Shown here one piece after another: positions 1 to 5,194 of a stretch of 5,457 bases of DNA. The notes below the pieces were generated by a model. The model was not told the DNA's origin, searched no databases, and saw nothing but the letters and a program-made list of their open reading frames with translations. The stretch is taken from the NCBI GenBank assembly GCA_017469325.1, contig JAFUGO010000053.1, forward strand, positions 1-5,457, written 5' to 3'. The translations under genes and the position numbers were made by a program. This DNA comes from Mogibacterium sp. (GTDB lineage: Bacteria; Bacillota_A; Clostridia; Peptostreptococcales; Anaerovoracaceae). The first letter of the stretch is position 1. The number at the start of each line of letters is the position of its first letter.

Positions 1-95
1 AGAACCGTCAGGAGATGAAGACTCGTGCTGAGAGAGTCCGCCTCGGAGATCAGCCTGCGGCAGAGGAGCCTGCAGCTGAAGAGCCTGCAGAATAA
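1..95 (+). CDS. 3' end of an unidentified protein with an Ala/Glu/Pro-rich tail (partial)
   Basis: Only the last 30 codons are present, read in the frame that starts at base 3 and ends at the TAA at 93-95. The residues begin NRQEMKTRAERVRLGD, a charged and probably helical stretch, then run into a low-complexity end QPAAEEPAAEEPAE in which AAEEP occurs twice. The open frame to the window edge, the choice of Ala/Glu/Pro codons and the hairpin at 121-152 all fit a real gene end. The visible part carries no family signature and I do not recognise the protein. Similar acidic Pro-rich tails occur on various bacterial proteins, including the FtsK in this window, so the tail does not identify it. 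The gene could be any cytosolic protein, and identification needs the upstream sequence. Confidence 0.6.
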   Translation, partial: NRQEMKTRAERVRLGDQPAAEEPAAEEPAE

Positions 96-120
96 TTTAT
101 ACCTGAGGTCAGATAATAAA

Positions 121-152
121 AGGGGTCTGCTGTAAGGGCAGGCCCCTGTTTT
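121..152 (+). terminator. Intrinsic terminator-like hairpin between the upstream gene and tmcAL
   Basis: The arms AGGGGTCTGC (121-130) and GCAGGCCCCT (138-147) pair over 10 bp with one G-T wobble around the loop TGTAAGG. They are followed by G and then TTTT (149-152). This is a plausible factor-independent terminator for the gene ending at 95. The T-tract is short, so termination may be incomplete. It ends only 7 bases before the tmcAL start codon, so it may also act as a leader hairpin that tunes tmcAL. Confidence 0.7.
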
Positions 153-159
153 CTGAATC

Positions 160-1371
160 ATGATCAAAACGACCGGAATCACAGCAGAATACAATCCTCT
201 TCATAACGGCCACGTATGGCAGCTGGAGCAGGCGAAGACCCTTTCGGGATGCGACGCAATAGCTGTTGCCATGAGCGGCGATTTTGTGCAGCGCGGAGAA
301 CCTGCTATCGTCGATAAGTGGACCAGATGCGCTATGGCGCTTGAGGCCGGAGCGGATCTTGTAGTCGAGATCCCCGTTCAGTTCTGCCTGGGCAATGCCG
401 CGCAGTACGCTTCCGCATCGGTAAAGATACTTGAAGCTCTTGGCTGCGGACATATAGCATTCGGAAGCGAATGCGGCGACGCCGGAGTGATCAGAAGAAC
501 GGCAGATATGCTGGCAAGCGAAAAGGAAGCGATAAGCAGGCACACGGCTGAGCTTACGAAGAAGGGACTGAGCTATCCGGCCGCAAGGTCAGAAGCGTAT
601 AAAGAGGTGCGTTCCGGGGCTGATCCGGAGCAGACCGAAAGTGAACTTGCTGTTCTTTCGAATCCGAATGACATACTCGGGCTTGAGTACGTCATGCATA
701 TGAACTCCTCCACGCCTTTATGCATAAAGAGAACGGGCGCAGCTCATGACGGAAGACTGACTGAAAACAGCAGCATACAGAGCGCAGGAACGATAAGGGA
801 CCTTCTGAAGGGTGATGGAAACACCGACAGTATCAGCGGTTTTGTTCCGGAACACACTTTGGAGATGCTGAGGAGGGAACGGCTCGTGTTCCCGGAGGAC
901 TGCACGTCGATGCTGCGCTATGCTGCGGAGATCATGGACGCAGACAGGATAGAGGAGTGTCCGTCCGCAGGGGAAGGGCTCGGCGGTCTGATAAAAAGAT
1001 CAGCTCATTCGAACACGACGCTTGATGAAATAATCATGGGAGCCAAATCCAAGCGTTATACGTATACAAGGATCTCCAGGCTCTGCATGCAGATGATACT
1101 GGGGATAGACAGGAGAGAGCTTGCTTCGGATATCCCGCTTTACATTCGTGTGCTGGGATTCAGTGAAAAGGGAAGAGAACTCCTGGCAGGCCTCAGAGAC
1201 AGCGACTCAGCTATTCCGGTGATCACCAATATCAATAAAGAAACGGCCGGACTGTCCGCAGAAGCTAAGGCGATGCTTGAGCTCGATATCCGTGCTGCCG
1301 ACATATACAACCTGATCGCAGGCACCGGTACGGAAAGGTCTGACAGGGTCATGAGGCCGGTGATGAAATAA
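160..1371 (+). CDS. tmcAL: tRNA(Met) cytidine acetate ligase TmcAL (YlbM family)
   Basis: TmcAL makes N4-acetylcytidine at wobble position 34 of elongator tRNA-Met, using acetate and ATP through an acetyl-adenylate (known for the family), which helps AUG be read accurately. The 403-residue length is normal. Visible in the sequence: the nucleotidyltransferase start GITAEYNPLHNGH (residues 6-18) with the HxGH motif at 15-18, the block MSGDFVQRGEPA (38-49) followed by DKWTR, the IKRTGAAHD segment (189-197), and the C-terminal blocks KRYTYTR (298-304) and YIRVLGFSEKGRELL (328-342). ATG 160 is nearly forced: an in-frame TGA lies at 154-156 and the conserved block begins at residue 6. No Shine-Dalgarno is visible at normal spacing, because a terminator-like hairpin ends at 152. 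Its 3' end meets the convergent tRNA terminator. The acetate kinase, DUF177 and rpmF genes often found near ylbM in Bacillota do not follow directly. The assignment rests on several family motifs and is firm. Confidence 0.95.
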   Translation: MIKTTGITAEYNPLHNGHVWQLEQAKTLSGCDAIAVAMSGDFVQRGEPAIVDKWTRCAMALEAGADLVVEIPVQFCLGNAAQYASASVKILEALGCGHIAFGSECGDAGVIRRTADMLASEKEAISRHTAELTKKGLSYPAARSEAYKEVRSGADPEQTESELAVLSNPNDILGLEYVMHMNSSTPLCIKRTGAAHDGRLTENSSIQSAGTIRDLLKGDGNTDSISGFVPEHTLEMLRRERLVFPEDCTSMLRYAAEIMDADRIEECPSAGEGLGGLIKRSAHSNTTLDEIIMGAKSKRYTYTRISRLCMQMILGIDRRELASDIPLYIRVLGFSEKGRELLAGLRDSDSAIPVITNINKETAGLSAEAKAMLELDIRAADIYNLIAGTGTERSDRVMRPVMK

Positions 1372-1398
1372 AAAAACCGCCGTCCCTGAGGACAGCGG
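1370..1398 (-). terminator. Intrinsic terminator of the tRNA-Pro gene
   Basis: Read on the minus strand, CCGCTGTCC, loop TCAG and GGACGGCGG form a 9-bp stem with one G-T pair, followed directly by seven T residues. It lies 6 bases past the encoded CCA of the tRNA. The T-tract overlaps the tmcAL stop codon (1369-1371). On the plus strand the same hairpin has no T-tract after it, so it should not stop transcription coming out of tmcAL. Confidence 0.9.
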
Positions 1399-1404
1399 CA
1401 TGTG

Positions 1405-1481
1405 TGGTCGGGGTGACACGATTCGAACGTGCGACCTCTTCGTCCCGAACGAAGCGCTCTACCAAGCTGAGCCACACCCCG
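1405..1481 (-). tRNA. tRNA-Pro, anticodon CGG, CCA encoded
   Basis: The minus strand folds as a complete 77-base cloverleaf: acceptor CGGGGTG with CACCCCG, D-stem GCTC/GAGC with loop AGCTTGGTA, anticodon stem CTTCG/CGAAG with loop TTCGGGA, variable AGGTC, and T-stem GCACG/CGTGT (one G-T pair) with loop TTCGAAT. It ends in A73 and an encoded CCA (1405-1407). The anticodon CGG is at 1445-1447, followed by G37, so it reads the proline codon CCG. The C1-G72 pair and G37 fit tRNA-Pro identity. By hand count, 14 of 20 prolines in the ftsK motor region (residues about 504-870) use CCG, so a dedicated CCG reader suits this genome. The gene is convergent with tmcAL and divergent from rpmF. Confidence 0.96.
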
Positions 1482-1494
1482 TTATTCGCAACAT

Positions 1495-1517
1495 AGATAA
1501 TGTAACACAAATTATCT
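1495..1517. repeat. AT-rich inverted repeat in the tRNA-Pro upstream region
   Basis: AGATAAT (1495-1501) and ATTATCT (1511-1517) are perfect inverted copies separated by 9 bases. They overlap the probable tRNA-Pro promoter. The arms could be an operator or simply chance in AT-rich DNA; nothing else in the sequence favours a function. Confidence 0.4.
1499..1507 (-). promoter_or_regulatory. Candidate extended -10 promoter of tRNA-Pro
   Basis: On the minus strand TGTTACATT gives an extended -10 (TG, one base, then TACATT with 4 of 6 consensus matches). The start would fall near 1492, about 11 bases before the mature tRNA 5' end at 1481. The -35 at 17-base spacing (TAGATT) is poor. A rival pairing is TTATCA (1517-1522) with TATCTA (1494-1499). 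A promoter is expected here because rpmF diverges, but which boxes are used is uncertain. Confidence 0.35.
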
Positions 1518-1581
1518 GATAAATCTATAGCTAAGTAGAAAAATAATTTTGTTGCGCCGAAAATAATCGATATAAAAACCG

Positions 1582-1610
1582 TTGACAAGCTTGAAAGTCA
1601 TGAATATAAT
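1582..1610 (+). promoter_or_regulatory. Perfect consensus sigma-A promoter of rpmF
   Basis: TTGACA (1582-1587), a 17-base spacer and TATAAT (1605-1610) match the housekeeping consensus at 12 of 12 positions. Transcription should start near 1616-1618, giving a leader of about 60 bases before the rpmF start. The A/T-rich tracts just upstream (about 1540-1578) could act as an UP element. The strength fits a ribosomal protein gene transcribed on its own. Confidence 0.93.
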
Positions 1611-1660
1611 GTATCGGTGCGACAAGCCAGATAAAGATAATCAACAAACATTCAACATAT

Positions 1661-1668
1661 AAGGAGGT
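1661..1668 (+). promoter_or_regulatory. Strong Shine-Dalgarno that decides the rpmF start
   Basis: AAGGAGGT lies 7 bases before GTG 1676. An in-frame GTG at 1667 lies inside this site and so cannot be the start it serves. The bL32 family begins MAVPKRKT, which also places the start at 1676. Confidence 0.93.
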
Positions 1669-1675
1669 GTCGACA

Positions 1676-1855
1676 GTGGCAGTACCTAAGAGGAAAACAT
1701 CACAGGCTAAGACAAGCGGCAGAAAGGCTGCTAACATGAAGAAGAGCATGACCGGACTTTCGATCTGTCCTCAGTGCCATGAGCCAAAGCTTCCACACAG
1801 AGTATGTCCTACTTGCGGTTATTATGACGGCAAGGACGTTGTAAACGCAGAGTAG
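1676..1855 (+). CDS. rpmF: Large-subunit ribosomal protein bL32
   Basis: A 59-residue protein of the 50S ribosomal subunit, of normal length for the family. It opens with the family's [13 protein letters not shown] and a basic, Ser/Lys-rich arm that threads into rRNA. It then has a zinc ribbon with CPQC (Cys31, Cys34) and CPTCG (Cys44, Cys47), so it is the four-cysteine, zinc-binding form and not the cysteine-free variant. It starts with GTG, chosen by the Shine-Dalgarno and the family N-terminus. The gene has its own consensus promoter upstream and its own terminator 31 bases past the stop, so it looks monocistronic. In many Bacillota rpmF lies between a DUF177 gene and plsX; here it sits between tRNA-Pro and ftsK. 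The assignment is secure. Confidence 0.97.
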   Translation: MAVPKRKTSQAKTSGRKAANMKKSMTGLSICPQCHEPKLPHRVCPTCGYYDGKDVVNAE

Positions 1856-1886
1856 TGGAGTAATCAGGTTATTGAACCGGAACCGG

Positions 1887-1912
1887 AGTCCCTTTGAAGG
1901 GACTTTTGTTTT
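1887..1912 (+). terminator. Intrinsic terminator of rpmF
   Basis: AGTCCCT (1887-1893), loop TTGA and AGGGACT (1898-1904) form a perfect 7-bp stem followed by TTTGTTTT (1905-1912). It separates rpmF from the ftsK promoter. It is also the first good plus-strand terminator after tmcAL. Confidence 0.92.
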
Positions 1913-1925
1913 ACTCAAAATTACG

Positions 1926-1953
1926 TTACAAAATCAATATATTGTAGTATAAT
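1926..1953 (+). promoter_or_regulatory. Probable ftsK-rimO promoter
   Basis: A perfect TATAAT at 1948-1953 lies 16 bases after a weak -35, TTACAA (1926-1931, 3 of 6 matches). The predicted start near 1960 leaves a leader of about 35 bases before ftsK. It lies directly behind the rpmF terminator, as expected for a new transcription unit. The -10 is convincing and the -35 is not, so the promoter may be moderate or need an activator. Confidence 0.7.
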
Positions 1954-1960
1954 AAATCGG

Positions 1961-1977
1961 ATATATACATTATATAT
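1961..1977. repeat. AT inverted repeat at the ftsK transcript start
   Basis: ATATATA (1961-1967), CAT and TATATAT (1971-1977) form a perfect 7-bp inverted repeat just after the predicted ftsK start point and 3 bases before the Shine-Dalgarno region. It could be an operator or a weak 5' hairpin. It may also be chance, since the surrounding sequence is nearly all A and T. Confidence 0.45.
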
Positions 1978-1994
1978 GACAGAGGATTTGATCA

Positions 1995-4900
1995 ATGGCT
2001 CAACAAAGCAATTCAGGCGAAAAGAAACGCGGGCCGGGCAGACCGCCGGGCAGCAAGAATAAGCCTAAAACCAATTCCGGTACAACAACAAGATCCAAGA
2101 GCTCGTCTTCGGCACAGAGCGGACCGACAAGACAGGAAGTCCTTGCCGAGATGCAGCGCAGGAGTGACCGCGACAGACGCAACAACGATGTTATCTGGAG
2201 CATCACTTTCTTTGCGCTGGGGCTCTTCCTTTTCTTTACGGTCGTAATGGATACCACCGGCAGCTTCGGTATGAAGGTGCATGACCTCTGCTACGGTCTT
2301 TTCGGTGTCATGGCCGTGGTATTGCCGTTCCTGGTATTTGCCTACGCGATACTCCTGCTGGGAGGCCGGGTAAGGCACATAGGCACGGGTACGGCCATAT
2401 TCAGCATTCTCATATATCTGAACCTCTGCATACTCAATTCATACAGATTCATTGATCCTGAGAATATACGCTTCGGCTTTTCGGATATAGCAAACTACTA
2501 TATGAACGGTATCAACGGCATAATGGGCGGCGCAGTCGGCATGGAGCTCGGCTCCATACTCGCGAAGTTCTTCGGACTGCCGGGTCTTCTCATCTTATCT
2601 ATTGCCGTTCTGCTCATCTCATTCTTCATGGTGGCAAATACACCTATCTCGAGATTTGCGGGAAAGATGAGCACTAAAGTAGAAGAGAAGCGCATGATCA
2701 GAGAGCTCGAAAAGGACGAGGCCGGGATCGCGCAGGGAGGACCTGTAAAAGCTGCTTCAACAGCTGACAGCTCTGTTTCGGCTGCTCCTCCGGCTAAAAG
2801 ATCGTTCCTGAAATCACTTCTCGGGATAGGCGATGATGATGTGAATAGGGAATCTCAGGGTCAGTCCGTGCCGGCAGCATCCGCGACAGACATTCCGAAG
2901 CCGTTCGGAACTATGGGAAACAGGACAAAGTCCAATGCAGACAATATAGATTACACAAAGGTAATGGATTCCCCTGTAAGCGGCAGCCAGCCTCAGGGAG
3001 TCAGAAGCACTCTGTTCGGCAAGCTCAGAGGCTACATTGCCGGGATAGACAGCGAGACAGGTGAAGATGTCACGGGAGAGTCGCTCAAGAGTTCAGAGAA
3101 AGCAGCCGCAATGGGGCTTTCCGGAAGCGGACGTTCATCTGCACCTTCGTACGGCGAGAGCCGCGATTTTGAACACGAAGAAGAAGACTACGGATATAAG
3201 GGCAAGAGACGTGTCGAGCCTGTTAAGGTGAAGACCGGCCTCGGTCTGGGCGATCCGGAAGAGGTAGGCCATTCCGGATCATACGGCCTCGATGCCCACG
3301 GAGGATCAGGCAAACCAAAGGCAGCTGCTGCGGCAAAGGCTGCCGCAGCAGAACCTGCAGCAGCAAAGAGTGATACAGCGAAAGCCGCACCGGCTAAAAA
3401 GGCGGCAGCTGAAGAGCCTAAGGTCTCCGCTGCTGAAGAAGCCGCAGAAGACGCAAAGATCGCAGCCGGATTCAACGCTGCTTCGGATGATTCGTCCTAT
3501 GAGCTTCCGCCGGTGAGCCTCCTGAAGAAGGATACGGGTTCCAAGCAGACCATGAGCGAGATGCAGCTCCATGAAAGAGCTGAGCTCCTCGAACAGACAC
3601 TGAATACATTCGGCGTTGACGCAAAGGTCATCAAGGTCACACAGGGCGCTTCGGTCACAAGATACGAAGTGCAGCCTGCAACAGGCGTCAAGGTCGCAAG
3701 CATCACAAGGCTCACAGATGACCTGGCTCTTAATCTGAGAGCAAAGAGCATACGTATTGAAGCTCCTATACCGGGCAAGGCCGCTGTTGGTATTGAAGTA
3801 GAGAACGATAAGCCGTCGCCGGTTCTCATCAGGGATCTTATCGATTCGGATGAGTTCAGAGAGGCGTCCTCTGTCATCGAGTTCGTCGTGGGTAAGGATA
3901 TCTCCGGCAACAATATCGTGGCTGACTTAAGAGACATGCCGCATATGCTTATCGCTGGCGCCACGGGTTCCGGTAAGTCCGTATGCATCAACTCGATAAT
4001 CACGAGCTTCCTTTACAAGGCAAGGCCATCGGAGCTAAAGCTGATAATGATAGACCCTAAGGTCGTCGAGCTCGGCAATTATAACGGCATTCCGCACATG
4101 CTCACGCCGGTCGTCACGGATCCGCGCAAAGCTTCGCGCGCTCTGGCGATTGCCGTGGACGAAATGGACAAGAGATATGAGCTTTTCGCGAAAAACAACG
4201 TAAAAGACATCGAGTCCTATAATGAGCTGATGAGATCAGAACAGAGATATGCCGATGTCAAGCCGCAGATCGTTATCATCATAGACGAGCTGGCAGACCT
4301 CATGATGGCCGCTCCGTCGGAGGTAGAGAATTCGATCTGCCGTCTGGCCCAGAAGGCAAGAGCTGCGGGAATGCACCTCATAGTCGCGACCCAGAGACCG
4401 TCCGTAGACGTCGTCACGGGACTTATCAAGGCCAACATCCCTTCGAGGATAGCGTTCAGCGTGGCATCGCAGTTTGACTCGCGTACGATACTCGATATGG
4501 CCGGAGCCGAGAAACTCCTGGGCAAGGGCGACATGCTGTTCTCTCCGGTCGGGTCCACAAAGCCATACAGAGTACAGGGACCGTTCATCTCCGAGAAAGA
4601 GACCGACAGGATCATCAAATTCGTCAAGAAAGAAGGCGGAGATGCCGATTATGACGACGAATGGAGCAAGTCGATCGAGAGCGGAGAGCAGAAGAAGGGC
4701 AGCGAGCCTCAGGATGAGCTTACGGAAGATGCCATCGCATTCATCTTCAAGTCAAAGCAGGCATCCGTATCGATGCTGCAGAGAAGGTTCCGCATCGGCT
4801 ACAACAGGGCCGCAAGGATAATAGATGAAATAGAAGAAAAGGGCATAATCGGACCATCGGACGGCTCCAGACCGCGCCAGCTCCTCATGACAGAGGACGA

Positions 4901-5183
4901 GTACTACGGCGGAGGCGCTGACGAAGCTGAAGAACCTCAGGCGGCTGAACCTGAACCTGCAGCTCAGCCGGTCTCAGAACCTGAGTCTGAACCGGTACCT
5001 GAACCTGAGCCGGTATCAGAACCGGTGCCGGTGATAAAGGATGTTCCGACGGAGCCTGTAGAGCCTGCTCCGGCTGACAGCGGATCCGTGCTCAGCAATA
5101 CAAGGGCAATGGATTCGTTCAACTCTCTGCCTGAGTCGGTAAGGCGCATGGTCATGGATGCCGACAGTGAAAGCGATTATTAG
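1995..5183 (+). CDS. ftsK: Membrane-anchored DNA translocase FtsK/SpoIIIE
   Basis: A septal ATP-driven hexameric pump that clears chromosome DNA through the closing division site. The 1062 residues exceed the usual 750-850 because of a long linker and an extra tail. In order: a basic cytoplasmic arm with the AT-hook-like KKRGPGRPPGSKNK (10-23); four membrane segments (about 66-85, 100-122, 129-149, 195-214); a low-complexity linker (about 215-503) ending in an Ala/Lys/Glu stretch (about 440-492); the alpha-beta motor from about 504 with Walker A GATGSGKS (655-662, Lys661) and Walker B IVIIIDE (759-765, Asp764), plus the conserved ATQRPS; the DNA-reading winged-helix gamma domain (about 907-965) with RRFRIGYNRAARIIDEIEEKG; and an acidic Pro-rich tail (about 966-1062). 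ATG 1995 follows AGAGGA at 8 bases. It probably heads an operon with rimO. Whether it acts in division, sporulation or both cannot be told from this window. The motor is intact. Confidence 0.97.
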   Translation: MAQQSNSGEKKRGPGRPPGSKNKPKTNSGTTTRSKSSSSAQSGPTRQEVLAEMQRRSDRDRRNNDVIWSITFFALGLFLFFTVVMDTTGSFGMKVHDLCYGLFGVMAVVLPFLVFAYAILLLGGRVRHIGTGTAIFSILIYLNLCILNSYRFIDPENIRFGFSDIANYYMNGINGIMGGAVGMELGSILAKFFGLPGLLILSIAVLLISFFMVANTPISRFAGKMSTKVEEKRMIRELEKDEAGIAQGGPVKAASTADSSVSAAPPAKRSFLKSLLGIGDDDVNRESQGQSVPAASATDIPKPFGTMGNRTKSNADNIDYTKVMDSPVSGSQPQGVRSTLFGKLRGYIAGIDSETGEDVTGESLKSSEKAAAMGLSGSGRSSAPSYGESRDFEHEEEDYGYKGKRRVEPVKVKTGLGLGDPEEVGHSGSYGLDAHGGSGKPKAAAAAKAAAAEPAAAKSDTAKAAPAKKAAAEEPKVSAAEEAAEDAKIAAGFNAASDDSSYELPPVSLLKKDTGSKQTMSEMQLHERAELLEQTLNTFGVDAKVIKVTQGASVTRYEVQPATGVKVASITRLTDDLALNLRAKSIRIEAPIPGKAAVGIEVENDKPSPVLIRDLIDSDEFREASSVIEFVVGKDISGNNIVADLRDMPHMLIAGATGSGKSVCINSIITSFLYKARPSELKLIMIDPKVVELGNYNGIPHMLTPVVTDPRKASRALAIAVDEMDKRYELFAKNNVKDIESYNELMRSEQRYADVKPQIVIIIDELADLMMAAPSEVENSICRLAQKARAAGMHLIVATQRPSVDVVTGLIKANIPSRIAFSVASQFDSRTILDMAGAEKLLGKGDMLFSPVGSTKPYRVQGPFISEKETDRIIKFVKKEGGDADYDDEWSKSIESGEQKKGSEPQDELTEDAIAFIFKSKQASVSMLQRRFRIGYNRAARIIDEIEEKGIIGPSDGSRPRQLLMTEDEYYGGGADEAEEPQAAEPEPAAQPVSEPESEPVPEPEPVSEPVPVIKDVPTEPVEPAPADSGSVLSNTRAMDSFNSLPESVRRMVMDADSESDY
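3325..3351. repeat. 11-bp perfect inverted repeat inside the ftsK linker
   Basis: CTGCTGCGGCA (3325-3335), loop AAGGC and TGCCGCAGCAG (3341-3351) are perfect inverted copies. They encode alanines around Lys448 in the low-complexity linker. The mRNA could form a GC-rich hairpin just ahead of the motor domain. It may simply follow from mixed alanine codons, but the 11-bp perfect pairing with a short loop is striking. Confidence 0.75.
4929..5075 (+). repeat. Degenerate Glu-Pro repeat tract in the ftsK C-terminal tail
   Basis: The codons at 4929-5075 (residues about 979-1027) are built from repeated GAA/GAG plus CCT/CCG units with Val, Ser and Ala between them, for example SEPESEPVPEPEPVSEPVP. 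By hand count 15 prolines occur in 49 residues. The frame stays open and leads to a less repetitive final segment, so this is a coding low-complexity tract and not a broken end. Such tracts can change length by slippage. Confidence 0.8.
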
Positions 5184-5194
5184 TTATTTGATAC

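Noticed and set aside
1..95. Naming the first partial gene from usual ylbM neighbours such as coaD.
   Set aside because: The visible 30 residues carry no family motif and do not resemble the usual CoaD ending, so position alone is not enough.
971..978. GGGAAGGG inside tmcAL, matching the E. coli FtsK-orienting sequence GGGNAGGG.
   Set aside because: With seven fixed bases, about 0.7 matches are expected by chance over both strands of this window, and the motif used by this organism's FtsK is unknown.
1405..1481. tRNA-Pro as an attachment site for an integrated element.
   Set aside because: No integrase, no second copy of the tRNA 3' end and no foreign-looking genes are present in the flanks.
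1667..1678. A GTG at 1667 as the rpmF start, giving a 62-residue protein.
   Set aside because: It lies inside the Shine-Dalgarno and would add three residues before the invariant bL32 start MAVPKRKT; GTG 1676 has the right spacing.
1531..1749. Minus-strand open frames opposite rpmF and its promoter, with hydrophobic products.
   Set aside because: They run through the perfect rpmF promoter and the bL32 coding sequence, and the hydrophobicity comes from AT-rich intergenic DNA.
3188..3572. Overlapping open frames on both strands within the ftsK linker, including Ala-rich and Cys-rich products.
   Set aside because: They are shadows of the repetitive Ala/Lys codons, with no family motifs or ribosome binding sites, and they overlap a well-supported gene.
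3497..4003. A 168-codon minus-strand open frame opposite the ftsK motor region.
   Set aside because: It lies opposite strongly conserved codons for the motor, has no recognisable domain, and reflects codon bias on the coding strand.
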